From the NCBI RefSeq assembly GCF_019968765.1, contig NZ_CP074149.1:3906001-3970000 (forward strand): DNA of 64,000 nt. The letters are read 5' to 3'. Below are positions 19,440-28,287 of this stretch, piece after piece. The notes under the pieces are model-generated. The model was not told the DNA's origin, searched no databases, and saw nothing but the letters and a program-made list of their open reading frames with translations. The stretch is from Enterobacter sp. JBIWA008 (lineage in GTDB: Bacteria > Pseudomonadota > Gammaproteobacteria > Enterobacterales > Enterobacteriaceae). The translations under genes were made by a program, and so were the position numbers. Position 1 is the stretch's first letter. The number at the start of each line of letters is the position of its first letter.

Positions 19440-19892
19440 TTACAGCGGAAAAGGCCTGCCCTGCACCACCGTTTTCATGACAAGCGTAGAGCGAAGATGC
19501 TGCACGCCGGGCATGGCGGAGAGCTTCTCGTCGTAGAGCTTCTGGAAAGCGGGCAGGTCGCGGGTCACGACGTGCATCAGATAATCGGGATCGCCAAACA
19601 GGCGCTGTGCCAGCACGATCTGAGGAATTTCCTCCACCGCCGCTTCAAACGCGCTAACCGCCTTACGGTCACCCTCCTTCAGCGTCGCAAACACTATCGC
19701 CAGGAAGTTGAATCCCATTTTGGCGGGGTCGAGGCTGGCCCGGTATCCCGTTATCGCCCCGCTTTGCTCCAGCGCCCTCACGCGACGATGGCACGGCGAG
19801 AGGCTCAGATTCACTCTTTCCGCCAGCTCGGTAAGGGATAAGCGGCCATCAGACTGTAGCTCAGCAAGAATTTTTCGATCGATGCTATCCAT
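19440..19892 (-). CDS. Lrp/AsnC-family regulator
   Basis: 150-residue feast/famine regulator. N-terminal helix-turn-helix (SLTELAERVNLSLSPCHRRV, residues 18-45) and a C-terminal RAM domain that binds amino acids and makes octamers. It is divergent from a LysE/RhtB-type amino-acid exporter 120 bases away, so it most likely senses an amino acid and switches on its export. Which amino acid cannot be read from the sequence. Confidence 0.88.
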   Translation of the reverse strand: MDSIDRKILAELQSDGRLSLTELAERVNLSLSPCHRRVRALEQSGAITGYRASLDPAKMGFNFLAIVFATLKEGDRKAVSAFEAAVEEIPQIVLAQRLFGDPDYLMHVVTRDLPAFQKLYDEKLSAMPGVQHLRSTLVMKTVVQGRPFPL

Positions 19893-20013
19893 GTGGAAGA
19901 ATTTCTCAATTTAACGGTGTTATGAGCATAACATTGAAAGCCTATTTCGCAGGGTTAGCGATATTCTTTTTCTCAACGTTTGACGCACTGCGGGAGTCTT
20001 CAGGACGATGGAA

Positions 20014-20619
20014 ATGAGTATTGTGGTCGGCTTTTGGGTGGTTTCTTTTCTGCTTATCATGACGCCTGGCGCCGACTGGGCCTACGCCATTAGCGCCGGA
20101 ATTAACGGGCGACGCGTGGTGCCGGCGGTGATGGGGTTGATGTCCGGGCATCTGTTAGCCACGCTGATTGTGGTGGCAGGCGTGGGAGTAGTGATTGCTC
20201 AACACCCGATGGCGTTAACCGGGCTGACCGTCGCGGGGGCCGCGTATCTCCTGTGGCTTGGCATCGGACTGTTGCGTCACCCTGCCGCACCGGAAAAGGC
20301 CACACATCATGAGGGAAACTGGAGGCAGTGGGCGGTGAAAGGGCTCTGCATTAGCGGCCTTAACCCGAAGATGTTTTTGCTGTTCCTGGCCCTGCTCCCG
20401 CAGTTTACGGACCCGACCGGGAGCTGGTCGTTAGCGATGCAGATGTCCGCGCTTGGGATGATGCATCTTATCACCTGTACGCTGGTCTATCTGCTGGTGG
20501 GGTATGGTTCGAAAGCGGTGCTCGCAACCCGGCCACAGGCGGCGCGTCTGGTGAGCATGGCGTCAGGAGGGATAATGGTGCTGATCGCGATGGTATTGCT
20601 GTTTGAGCAGGTAAGATAA
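20014..20619 (+). CDS. LysE/RhtB-family amino-acid exporter
   Basis: 201-residue inner-membrane exporter with six hydrophobic segments. Family motifs are TPGADWAYAISAGINGRR after the first helix and LNPKMFLLFLALLPQF in the fifth. The upstream ATG at 20008 is only two bases from the AGGA ribosome site, so 20014 (MSIVVGFW) is the better start. Divergent from the Lrp-type gene, forming the common regulator/exporter pair. Substrate unknown. Confidence 0.87.
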   Translation: MSIVVGFWVVSFLLIMTPGADWAYAISAGINGRRVVPAVMGLMSGHLLATLIVVAGVGVVIAQHPMALTGLTVAGAAYLLWLGIGLLRHPAAPEKATHHEGNWRQWAVKGLCISGLNPKMFLLFLALLPQFTDPTGSWSLAMQMSALGMMHLITCTLVYLLVGYGSKAVLATRPQAARLVSMASGGIMVLIAMVLLFEQVR

Positions 20620-20622
20620 AAA

Positions 20623-20644
20623 AACACCGGCCATCGCCGGTGTT
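20623..20644. terminator. Bidirectional terminator between LysE-type gene and yjdJ
   Basis: Perfect 9-bp stem AACACCGGC / GCCGGTGTT with loop CATC; A-run on the left serves the minus strand and TTATTT on the right the plus strand. Confidence 0.82.
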
Positions 20645-20646
20645 AT

Positions 20647-20919
20647 TTACGCCCGAATATCGTCATATTCCCGCGTTTTATCAAACTCATGTTTCGCGAA
20701 CGGGCACAGCGGGATAATTTTACGGTTCTCGCCGCGCATCTTCTCCACCACTTTCGCCACCAGCTGTTTGCCAACGCCCTGCCCTTTCAGGCTCTCATCC
20801 ACGTCGGTGTGCTCGATAATGCTCAGGTGCTCGCCGGTCGGCACGAAGACAATCTCCGCGACCTGGTTGCCGTTCGCATCGTTCACGTAAAACTTGTTAT
20901 GGCCTTCCAGAATATCCAT
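20647..20919 (-). CDS. yjdJ: YjdJ, small GNAT-like acetyltransferase
   Basis: 90-residue one-domain protein nearly identical to E. coli YjdJ over its last 50 residues. It retains the acetyl-CoA loop ([18 protein letters not shown], pattern Q-G-V-G-K) and the C-terminal segment [20 protein letters not shown] of the YidJ/NATD1 class. Acceptor unknown. It follows yjdI by 10 bases on the same strand, so they are co-transcribed. In E. coli the pair lies beside dcuS-dcuR; here it also lies beside a DcuSR-like system, but at the yqeG locus. Confidence 0.9.
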   Translation of the reverse strand: MDILEGHNKFYVNDANGNQVAEIVFVPTGEHLSIIEHTDVDESLKGQGVGKQLVAKVVEKMRGENRKIIPLCPFAKHEFDKTREYDDIRA

Positions 20920-20929
20920 GGTTCCTCGC

Positions 20930-21160
20930 TTATTTTTGGCGATACTTCAGCGCACCGCTCGGACAGGTATCAATCACGCGGACAACCGTTTCAACGTCCA
21001 CTTCATCGGGAATGATCCACGGCTTACGTTTCAGATTAAACAGCTTTGCGCTCCCACGCACGCAGTTACCGGAGTGTTTGCAGATCCCGGTGTTGAAGTA
21101 AACGTCAATTTTCTCGCCGGTATAGGCCCGATAACCCGCATCCAGTAGTTCTTTATCCAT
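20930..21160 (-). CDS. yjdI: YjdI, divergent mono-cluster iron-sulfur protein
   Basis: 76-residue protein of the Fer4_19 type. Cysteines in [12 protein letters not shown] plus DTCPSGAL near the C terminus are the likely cluster ligands, three or four in number. Function unknown; always paired with yjdJ. Upstream (21161-21338) is the start region of the divergent sensor-kinase gene. Confidence 0.9.
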   Translation of the reverse strand: MDKELLDAGYRAYTGEKIDVYFNTGICKHSGNCVRGSAKLFNLKRKPWIIPDEVDVETVVRVIDTCPSGALKYRQK

Positions 21161-21338
21161 GACATTGCCTCTGTAATTATTATCGCGCTGAATGAAGCAT
21201 AGCCTTACGGGATCCTGATGGCTATAACGCCGAAAACGAAAAGCCAGGTCACAACTCTTTTCTCGCCAGATTGCGTCCGCTATTGGCCCATGTCAGGCTC
21301 CACAAATATCTCACTTTTACAGGGCTAGCGCGGGTTGA

Positions 21339-22979
21339 ATGAAACGCAGACTCTCTTTTCAGGTAAAGCTATTTTTAGCGCTGGTGTGCTTCTCCTGCCT
21401 GCTGTTAGTTCTGCTGGGAACGATCCTGTTTCATTTTATTGACCGACAGCTTCATCACGATCTCGGCCAACGCGCCCGGGTTCAGGCCAGCCAGATCGCG
21501 CTGATGCCGGGCCTGGCGGCCATGGTAGCGGCCAGAGATATTCCGGGGATAGCCCGGTTAATTCAGCCGCTGCGTGCCGAAAGCGATGCCAGCTATATTG
21601 TGATTGGCGATACGCGCGAGCAGCACCTTTATCATTCGGAATCTCCTGAGCGCATTAATTTACCGATGATCGGCGGAGATAACGCGGAGGTATTAAAGGG
21701 TAAAACCATCATTTCCGTGCGTCAGGGTGGGATTGGCGTGTCGCTGCGCAGCAAAGCCCCCATCTTCAACGCGCAGCATCAGGTGATTGGCATTGTCTCG
21801 GTCGGCTATCTGACCTCCTATATTGCCAATATTAACGCCCGCATCCTCTGGCAGTCCGGGCTGTACGGCGCTGCGCTTCTGCTGCTGCTGTTTATTTTCT
21901 CCTGGCTGTTTACCCGCAATTTAAAAAAACAGATGTTCCGACTGGAGCCGAAAGATATCGCTCAGCTGGTTTTGCAGCAAAGAGCGTTATTAGAAGCCAT
22001 GTATGAAGGGGTATTTGCCGTTAATGAAGAGAAGCAGCTGATTTTAATTAACCGCGCGGCACGAGAAATGCTGGATATTCGGCAAAGTGAGAAAGACCTT
22101 ATCGGCAAACCACTGGAAGACGTTCTGCAGACGTCGCCGGGCTTTTTATCCCAGCGCTACGCCTCGGTGAGCAGCGGTAGCCACGACCAGATTGCGGTGC
22201 TGAACCAGCGCGAGGTGATCGTCAACCGGGTGGCGATTGAGGTCGAACCGGGCGTCGAAAGCGGCTGGGTCTACAGCTTTCGCGACAAAAACGACATTAA
22301 CACCCTCAGCAGCCAGCTCAGTCAGATTAAACGCTATGCGGATAACCTGCGCATTATGCGCCACGAACAGCTGAACTGGACCGCCACGCTGGTGGGGTTA
22401 CTGCAGATGAAACACTACGACGAGGCGATCCGATACATCCAGGTACAGTCCGAAGGCGCGCAGCGCGTGCTGGACTTTGTCTCCGCTCGTTTTTCATCTC
22501 CCGCGCTGTGTGGGCTGCTGCTCGGAAAATACGTCAGCGCGCGCGAAAAAGGCATCGAGCTGCTGTTTGATCCCGCCTGCCATCTCACCCGCATGCCTGC
22601 CGCGCTTAGTGAAACGGAGCTGATGTCCATTATTGGTAATCTGCTGGATAACGCGGTGGACGCGACCCTTAAGGCACAGATCCCCGCACCGGTGGAACTC
22701 TACATTTCTGACCGTAACCAGGAGCTGCTGATCGAGGTGGCCGACCGGGGCTGCGGAGTGGACGATGCGATGAAGCCGCACATTTTCCGTCAGGGGTTCA
22801 GCAGCAAGCCGGAAAGCGAAAACGACATTGTGGGTACCGAGCACGGTATTGGCCTGTTCCTGGTGGCAGGATATATCGACAAGGCCGGCGGCAGCATTGA
22901 GATTGCCGACAACACGCCGCAGGGCACTATTTTTTCTGTGTTTATTCCGAATGGGCAACAGCATGACCCGACCACTTGA
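21339..22979 (+). CDS. CitA/DcuS-family sensor histidine kinase
   Basis: 546-residue membrane kinase. Transmembrane 1 at about 10-30, a periplasmic PAS/CACHE sensor (about 35-170, with ASQIALMPGLAAMVAARD and GIVSVGYL typical of carboxylate sensors), transmembrane 2 at about 172-190, a cytoplasmic PAS (EAMYEGVFAVNEEKQLILIN), the phospho-accepting H-box around residue 342 (RHEQLN), and an HATPase domain (NLLDNAVDAT, GIGLFLVAG). CitA/DcuS relatives sense citrate or C4-dicarboxylates. The next gene, its response regulator, overlaps by 17 bases. Downstream is an ABC importer that is the probable target. Confidence 0.92.
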   Translation: MKRRLSFQVKLFLALVCFSCLLLVLLGTILFHFIDRQLHHDLGQRARVQASQIALMPGLAAMVAARDIPGIARLIQPLRAESDASYIVIGDTREQHLYHSESPERINLPMIGGDNAEVLKGKTIISVRQGGIGVSLRSKAPIFNAQHQVIGIVSVGYLTSYIANINARILWQSGLYGAALLLLLFIFSWLFTRNLKKQMFRLEPKDIAQLVLQQRALLEAMYEGVFAVNEEKQLILINRAAREMLDIRQSEKDLIGKPLEDVLQTSPGFLSQRYASVSSGSHDQIAVLNQREVIVNRVAIEVEPGVESGWVYSFRDKNDINTLSSQLSQIKRYADNLRIMRHEQLNWTATLVGLLQMKHYDEAIRYIQVQSEGAQRVLDFVSARFSSPALCGLLLGKYVSAREKGIELLFDPACHLTRMPAALSETELMSIIGNLLDNAVDATLKAQIPAPVELYISDRNQELLIEVADRGCGVDDAMKPHIFRQGFSSKPESENDIVGTEHGIGLFLVAGYIDKAGGSIEIADNTPQGTIFSVFIPNGQQHDPTT

Positions 22980-23658
22980 TGTTGTGATCGTTGAAGATGA
23001 GCCGCACCTGGCGGAGCTGCATCGCGAGTATATCGAGCAGAATTTCCATTTGCGCGTGGTGGGCATCGCCGCGTCGATTGAGCAGGCATGCAGCCTGATT
23101 CGTCAGCATCAGCCGCGGCTTATCCTGCTGGACAACTATCTCCCGGACGGTAAAGGCGTGGAGCTCATCGATAACCCGCTGCTGAAAAGCTATGAGTGCT
23201 CGGTGATCTTCATCACCGCCGCCAGCGATATGCAGACCTGCAGCCACGCCATGCGCAGCGGCGCGTTTGACTACCTGATTAAGCCCGTTTTTTTCCAGCG
23301 CCTGCACGCCTCGCTGGAGCGGTTTATGCGCTTCATCCACACCGTGCAGCAGGTGAAGGTAGTCGACCAGCATGCGCTGGATCGCCTGTTTAATCTGCCT
23401 GCCGCGGAAGCCTCCATTACGCCGTCGACGAAGGGCATTGAGCCCCAAACGCTGGAACGGATTAAACGCCTGTTCGCAGAGCATCCCGACAGCGCGATGT
23501 CGGTTGAAGAGGTGGTTGAAAACGTGGGGATCAGCAAAACCACGGGCCGTCGCTACCTTGAATACTGCGTGGAGAGCGGGTTAATCAGCGTCGAAATGCT
23601 GTATGGCAATATTGGTCATCCGCGACGGTTATACCGCAAACTCCCCGATAAACCGTAA
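22963..23658 (+). CDS. CitB/DcuR-family response regulator
   Basis: 231-residue regulator: receiver domain (residues 1-120; acidic pair in VEDEP, phospho-Asp in LILLDNYLPDGKG, Lys in LIKPVFF) and a C-terminal helix-turn-helix of the CitB class (SVEEVVENVGISKTTGRRYL). A longer open frame exists upstream, but the true start is MTRPLDVVIVEDEP at 22963, inside the kinase gene end, showing translational coupling. Probably activates the ABC operon starting 168 bases downstream. Confidence 0.92.
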   Translation: MTRPLDVVIVEDEPHLAELHREYIEQNFHLRVVGIAASIEQACSLIRQHQPRLILLDNYLPDGKGVELIDNPLLKSYECSVIFITAASDMQTCSHAMRSGAFDYLIKPVFFQRLHASLERFMRFIHTVQQVKVVDQHALDRLFNLPAAEASITPSTKGIEPQTLERIKRLFAEHPDSAMSVEEVVENVGISKTTGRRYLEYCVESGLISVEMLYGNIGHPRRLYRKLPDKP

Positions 23659-23746
23659 TCCGAAACCGTTCGCAGGCTAACGTTCGCGGATTTAATGGTG
23701 TTAATTGCTGAAACGACGGCGACAATCACACTTCGGAATCATTGCC

Positions 23747-23772
23747 CGCGCCTCCCTATTGTCGGAGGCGCG
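23747..23772 (+). terminator. GC hairpin between response regulator and ABC operon
   Basis: Perfect 9-bp stem CGCGCCTCC / GGAGGCGCG with an 8-base loop and only a short T tract after it. It likely ends or attenuates the kinase-regulator message. Confidence 0.55.
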
Positions 23773-23784
23773 CTTTACGCTATG

Positions 23785-23812
23785 TTGACAATTAGTTCCT
23801 CAAATGTAACTA
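23785..23812 (+). promoter_or_regulatory. Candidate sigma70 promoter of the ABC operon
   Basis: TTGACA at 23785-23790 is a perfect -35, followed after 16 bases by TAACTA (23807-23812) as a weak -10, 14 bases before the substrate-binding-protein start codon. A weak -10 would suit dependence on the adjacent response regulator. Because the distance to the ATG is short, the leader would be nearly absent; treat as a candidate only. Confidence 0.4.
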
Positions 23813-23826
23813 AAAGGTTAACTATA

Positions 23827-24915
23827 ATGTCGAACACGTTCCGAATTTCTCTGCTTACCGCTACCGTACTGTTCTCTGCTTCTGCACTGTCTGCCCTGCC
23901 GCGGGGGTATCCTGCTGAGTATCAAAAAGTTGTTGATGCCGCCACGAAAGAGGGCAAGGTTGTTATTTACTCCACCACCGACATCAAAGCCGCCGGACCG
24001 CTGATCCAGGGCTTCGAAAAAACCTACCCGGGCATTAAAGTTGAATACAACGACATGAACAGCACCGAGCTGTACAACCGTTTCATCAGCGAACAGGCCT
24101 CCGGCGGCGTAAGCGGCGACGTGGTCTGGAGCTCCTCGATGGACACGGGTCTGAAGCTCGCCACCGACTACGCCATGGAGTACAAATCTCCGGAGCAAAG
24201 CCAGCTGCCGAAATGGGCGGTCTGGAAAGATAAGGCTTACGGCACTACCTATGAGCCGGTGGTCTTTATCTACAACAAGCGTCTGATCCCGGCCGGGGAC
24301 GTGCCGGATTCTCACGCCGCGCTGGCAAAGCTGATTGCCAGCCAGACGGACAAATTCAAGGGCAAAGTGACCACCTACGACATCGAAAAATCGGGTCTGG
24401 GCTTTATGCTCTCGGTTCAGGATCACAACGCCGATCCTAACTACTTCAAAACCCTGGCCGACGTCGCCAAGGGCGGCTTATCGGTGCAGTCGTCTACCGG
24501 CACCATGATGGAGCGCGTCTCCTCCGGTGAAAACCTGATCGGCTTCAACATCCTCGGCTCCTATGCGGAAGCGCGTGCAAAGAACGATCCGTCGCTCGGC
24601 ATTTCCTATCCAAAAGATTACACCCTGGTGCTGTCGCGCGTGTCGTTCATCAGCCAGCAATCGCAAAACAGCAATGCGGCAAAACTGTGGCTCGACTACG
24701 TGCTGTCTGAACAAGGGCAAAGCATTCTGGCCAATCAGGCGGATATTCCCTCCATTCGTAACGATATCGAAGGGAAAAATGATATCGACGGCCTGACCAA
24801 AATCCTCGGCAACGCGCTGAAGCCGATCCCGGTTGATGAAACGCTGCTGGAATACCTGCAGCCGAAAAAACGCCTGGAGTACATCAAAGAGTGGCGTACC
24901 GCCGCCGGCAAATAA
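23827..24915 (+). CDS. ABC transporter periplasmic substrate-binding protein (Fbp/AfuA type)
   Basis: 362-residue exported binding protein with a clear signal peptide (cleavage after about residue 23, ALSA). The mature part is of the family that contains ferric-ion FbpA and sugar-phosphate AfuA: GKVVIYSTTDIKAAGPLIQGF at the start of lobe 1 and a hinge near GDVVWSSSMDTG. The start ATG at 23827 is chosen over an upstream one because of the signal peptide. First gene of a three-gene importer. The ligand is not evident; the CitAB-type control points to an organic acid, a metal-carboxylate or a phosphorylated anion. Confidence 0.88.
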   Translation: MSNTFRISLLTATVLFSASALSALPRGYPAEYQKVVDAATKEGKVVIYSTTDIKAAGPLIQGFEKTYPGIKVEYNDMNSTELYNRFISEQASGGVSGDVVWSSSMDTGLKLATDYAMEYKSPEQSQLPKWAVWKDKAYGTTYEPVVFIYNKRLIPAGDVPDSHAALAKLIASQTDKFKGKVTTYDIEKSGLGFMLSVQDHNADPNYFKTLADVAKGGLSVQSSTGTMMERVSSGENLIGFNILGSYAEARAKNDPSLGISYPKDYTLVLSRVSFISQQSQNSNAAKLWLDYVLSEQGQSILANQADIPSIRNDIEGKNDIDGLTKILGNALKPIPVDETLLEYLQPKKRLEYIKEWRTAAGK

Positions 24916-24995
24916 GCGTCTGAGCGCGGCGCATGCCGCCGCGCTCCCTTATCGAATGAGTTCGTTTTTCTGGGCTGCAACACCAGGGATACCCC

Positions 24996-26765
24996 ATGAA
25001 TACATTACGCAGAAAGTGGCAAAGCCTGCCGCGAGGCATCGTCGTGCTGATAACCGCCCTGGTTATCTACACGCCGCTGTCGTTTATCGTGATACAGAGC
25101 TTCCTGTCCGCCCCGTTCTTTTCGCCGTCAAAAGAGTGGAGCTTTGAATCATTTGAGTTTATTTTCACCGACCCTGATTTTTATAAGGCTCTGAAAAGCG
25201 GCTTTATTCTTGCTTTCGGGCTGGTCTTTATCTCTATCCCGCTGGGCGGCGTGCTGGCGTTTCTGATGGTGCGTACCGATCTGCCCGGCCGCCGGTTGAT
25301 TGAGCCGCTGATCCTGGTCCCGATTTTCGTATCACCGATGGTGCTGGGCTTCGGCTACGTGGTGGCCGCCGGTCCTGTGGGCTTTCTCTCCCAGTGGGCT
25401 GAGGCGCTGATTGGCTTTGTGCCGTGGAATATCTACGACATGTCGAGCATTGTGGTCATTGCCGGCCTGACGCACGTCCCGCACGCCTATCTGTATATCT
25501 CGTCAGCGCTGCGCAGCGTGGGCTCCGACGTGGAAGAAGCCGCGCGCACCGCGGGCGCGTCGCCGTGGCAGGTGATGACTTCCGTCAGCCTGCCGATGGT
25601 GCGCCCGTCCATTCTGTACGCCACCGTGCTGCTGTTCTTCCTGGGGCTGGAAGTGTTTGGCCTGATGCTGGTCCTCGGCGACCCGGAAGGCAACATGGTG
25701 CTGGCGACCTATCTCTATAAGCTGACGAACAAGATGGGCACCCCATCCTATAACCTGATGGCGGCGGTTGCCGTGGTGCTTATCTGTATCACCATCCCGC
25801 TGGTGATGCTCCAGCGTCGCCTGATGCGCACCGCCAACCGCTTCGTCACCATGAAGGGTAAGGCTTCGCAGGCCCGCGCGCTGCCACTGGGTAAATGGCG
25901 CTGGGTGGCTGGCGCGGTGATTGCCTTCTGGCTCACCGTCACCATCGGCGTTCCGCTGCTCGGCGTGGTATTGCGCGCGTTTATCTCCAACTGGGGCGTG
26001 GGCGTTTCGCTGTGGGACGAGCTTTCTCTGAACACCTTCCGCACCATCTGGGCGCAGCCCAACCTGCTGCGCGCCATCGTTAACTCCATGGCGATTGGCG
26101 TGATTGGCGGCGCGCTGGCCGTGGTGTGCTACCTGTTTGTCGGCATTGCCATGCACCGTAAGCCGGACAACACCACGCGTTTTCTGGACTACAGCGTGCT
26201 GGTGCCGCGCGCCGTGCCTGGCCTGCTGGCGGGTCTGGCGTTCCTGTGGGTGTTCCTGTTCCTGCCGATGTGGCTGGATAACTCGCTGAAATCCGGCTGG
26301 CTTTCCGGGTTCGCCTGGACCGACTGGATGCGCGAAAACGTCATCGTCTGGCTGCGTTCGCTGCGCAGCACCATTTTCAGCGTCTGGCTGGCCTATACCG
26401 TGGTGTGGATGGCTTACGGGCTGAGGCTTATCTCTTCCACGCTGCTGCAGGTGGGGCCGGAGCTTGAGGAAGCGGCGCGCAGCACCGGGGCGACGCGCGG
26501 GCAGATCACCCGCCACGTCACCATCCCGCTCTCCCGCTACGGTCTTATAGGTTCGTGGCTGCTGATGTTCCTGATCTTTGAGCGCGAATACTCAACGGGT
26601 GTGTACCTGCTTTCACCCGGCACGGAAACCATCGGCTCGATGCTGGTTTCCCTCTGGGCCGCGGGTGCCATTGATATCGTGGCGGCGCTCTCTTTCATTA
26701 ACATCCTGCTGGTCGTGGTAGGTCTGGGCATTGCCCTTCGTTTCGGAGTGAAAATACATGATTGA
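24996..26765 (+). CDS. ABC transporter permease, two fused permease domains (FbpB type)
   Basis: 589-residue inner-membrane protein with about 12 helices. Each half has the EAA loop that contacts the ATPase: EEAARTAGASPWQVMTSVSLP in the first and EEAARSTGATRGQITRHVTIP in the second, so one polypeptide makes the whole channel, as in FbpB/AfuB. Its last codons overlap the ATPase start by 8 bases. Confidence 0.92.
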   Translation: MNTLRRKWQSLPRGIVVLITALVIYTPLSFIVIQSFLSAPFFSPSKEWSFESFEFIFTDPDFYKALKSGFILAFGLVFISIPLGGVLAFLMVRTDLPGRRLIEPLILVPIFVSPMVLGFGYVVAAGPVGFLSQWAEALIGFVPWNIYDMSSIVVIAGLTHVPHAYLYISSALRSVGSDVEEAARTAGASPWQVMTSVSLPMVRPSILYATVLLFFLGLEVFGLMLVLGDPEGNMVLATYLYKLTNKMGTPSYNLMAAVAVVLICITIPLVMLQRRLMRTANRFVTMKGKASQARALPLGKWRWVAGAVIAFWLTVTIGVPLLGVVLRAFISNWGVGVSLWDELSLNTFRTIWAQPNLLRAIVNSMAIGVIGGALAVVCYLFVGIAMHRKPDNTTRFLDYSVLVPRAVPGLLAGLAFLWVFLFLPMWLDNSLKSGWLSGFAWTDWMRENVIVWLRSLRSTIFSVWLAYTVVWMAYGLRLISSTLLQVGPELEEAARSTGATRGQITRHVTIPLSRYGLIGSWLLMFLIFEREYSTGVYLLSPGTETIGSMLVSLWAAGAIDIVAALSFINILLVVVGLGIALRFGVKIHD

Positions 26766-27828
26766 ATTAGCGGTTGACGATCTGCACTTAACCTACGGCG
26801 ACAATCCTGTTTTAAAAGGTGTCTCCATGAACCTGAAGCGCGGCGAAGTGGTCTCCCTGTTAGGCCCCTCCGGCAGCGGTAAAACCACCCTGCTGCGCGC
26901 CGTCGCGGGTCTGGAAAAACCGACGCAGGGGTCCATTGTCATTGGCAACAATAAAGTTTACGACGGCACGCCTCGCAGCGAGGTCCCGGCGGAAGAGCGT
27001 AACCTGGGGCTGGTGTTCCAGTCCTACGCCCTGTGGCCGCACAAAACCGTGTTTGAGAACGTGGCCTATCCGCTCAAGCTGCGCAAAGTGCCGGCCAAAG
27101 AGATCCAGCAGCGCGTGCAGGACGTGCTGGACCAGCTTGGTCTGGGCCATCTTGGCAAACGTCACCCGCACCAGCTCTCCGGCGGGCAGCAGCAGCGCGT
27201 GGCGATTGGCCGCGCGCTGGTGTACAACCCGCCGGTGATCTTGCTGGACGAACCGCTCTCTAACCTCGACGCCAAGCTGCGCGAAGAGGCCCGCGTGTTC
27301 CTGCGCGAGCTGATTATCAAGCTCGGGCTATCGGCACTGATGGTGACGCACGACCAGAACGAAGCGATGTCCATTTCCGACCGCATCCTGCTGCTCAACA
27401 ACGGCAAAATTGAGCAACAGGGCACGCCGCAGGAGATGTACGGCTCGCCGAAGACGCTGTTTACCGCCGAGTTTATGGGCAGCAACAACCGCCTGCACGG
27501 CAAGGTCACCGAAGTGCGCGACGGCAAAGCGCGTATCGAAGGAAAAGGCTGGGTGCTGTGGGGCCAGGCCGGTGAAGGGGTGCAGAGCGGTGATGACGCC
27601 ACGGCGGTGATCCGCGTCGAGCGCGTCGCGGTGGTCGAGGGGCCAGGGGAAAATCAGCTTGAGCTGCCGCTGCTCACCAGCATGTACCTCGGCGACCGCT
27701 GGGAGTATCTGTTCCGCACGGTGGGGGATGATTTTGTGATCCGCGCGTATGGGCATGAGGTTCGGGATCCGCAGCACTGCCATCTTTCGCTGCCGGAGAA
27801 GCATGTGTGGGTGTTCCCGAGAGGGTGA
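26758..27828 (+). CDS. ABC transporter ATP-binding protein (FbpC/PotA type)
   Basis: 356-residue ATPase. Walker A GPSGSGKTT (about residue 36), Q-loop FQSYALWPHKTV, signature LSGGQQQRVAIGRAL, Walker B VILLDEPLSNLD and H-loop MVTHDQNEAMS are intact; the last 110 residues are a TOBE/OB-fold regulatory domain. Third gene of the importer operon. The closest family names in databases are Fe3+, putrescine or phosphonate importers, which are not diagnostic. Confidence 0.92.
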   Translation: MIELAVDDLHLTYGDNPVLKGVSMNLKRGEVVSLLGPSGSGKTTLLRAVAGLEKPTQGSIVIGNNKVYDGTPRSEVPAEERNLGLVFQSYALWPHKTVFENVAYPLKLRKVPAKEIQQRVQDVLDQLGLGHLGKRHPHQLSGGQQQRVAIGRALVYNPPVILLDEPLSNLDAKLREEARVFLRELIIKLGLSALMVTHDQNEAMSISDRILLLNNGKIEQQGTPQEMYGSPKTLFTAEFMGSNNRLHGKVTEVRDGKARIEGKGWVLWGQAGEGVQSGDDATAVIRVERVAVVEGPGENQLELPLLTSMYLGDRWEYLFRTVGDDFVIRAYGHEVRDPQHCHLSLPEKHVWVFPRG

Positions 27829-27837
27829 ATGTGAAAG

Positions 27838-27865
27838 GAAAAGGCTGCGGGATGCGGCCTTTTTT
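27838..27865 (+). terminator. Terminator after the ABC operon
   Basis: Stem AAAAGGC / GCCTTTTTT with an inner GC-rich loop and T6 run, 10 bases after the ATPase stop codon. Confidence 0.65.
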
Positions 27866-27897
27866 GTTGGTATATGATGAGTGCACGCAATTCTAGC

Positions 27898-28097
27898 TTA
27901 TGCAAAATAGAGGGCAGGATCGTCTACCGGGGCGGGGTCAGTCCAATCCATAGCCTTAGCGGCATCAGAGACGGGGTAGTTTTGATCGACAACCAGTTGA
28001 GCGGATTCGCGTTTGAATTCAGGACTAAAATTTCTTCTTTTCATTGGTGCACCTGTATTGTTCTGAGGTGAGCATATCGCCTCTATTCAGGTGGCCA
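27898..28097 (-). mobile_element. Remnant of an IS3-family element (left end and start of orfA)
   Basis: On the minus strand an ATG at 28044 opens a 48-codon frame whose first 33 codons ([20 protein letters not shown], then [13 protein letters not shown]) are the N terminus of an IS3-family OrfA; the homology stops at about 27946 and the frame runs out at 27898. The upstream leader (TGGCCACCTGAAT at about 28097) looks like the left terminal repeat of such an element. The rest of the IS is gone. This scar lies at the border between the ABC operon and the invasin gene. Confidence 0.75.
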
Positions 28098-28137
28098 AAT
28101 TCAGTAAACCACTTCAGGAATGACTATCGAAAGTAAA

Positions 28138-28260
28138 TAGAGATTGCGGGTTTTAGAGATGGTCACCCTGATACTTCAGAGCCTGAAAAATTCAAAGAGA
28201 CACTGAAGAAAGATCGCTATACGCACTGGCAGCGCGTCAGCAAGCCTCGGAATTTGTAAC
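28138..28260 (+). pseudogene. Possible C-terminal remnant of an unidentified gene
   Basis: A frame with no start codon reads IEIAGFRDGHPDTSEPEKF and ends QRVSKPRNL-stop at 28258-28260. It has normal amino-acid composition, no ribosome site, and lies between the IS scar and the invasin terminator. I do not recognise the family. It fits the tail of a gene cut away by the same event that destroyed the IS. Together with the IS scar it fills the 459-base gap 27829-28287. Confidence 0.35.
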
Positions 28261-28283
28261 CCCCACTCAAAAGGGTGGGGGTT
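28258..28283 (-). terminator. Hairpin downstream of invasin-like gene
   Basis: Perfect 9-bp stem AACCCCCAC / GTGGGGGTT just after the invasin stop codon. There is no long U-run on the minus strand, so strength is uncertain. Confidence 0.55.
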
Positions 28284-28287
28284 ATCG

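Noticed and set aside
25503-26516. 337-residue minus-strand frame opposite the ABC permease
   Set aside because: Composition dominated by Gln, His, Arg; the plus strand encodes a clear permease with two EAA loops.
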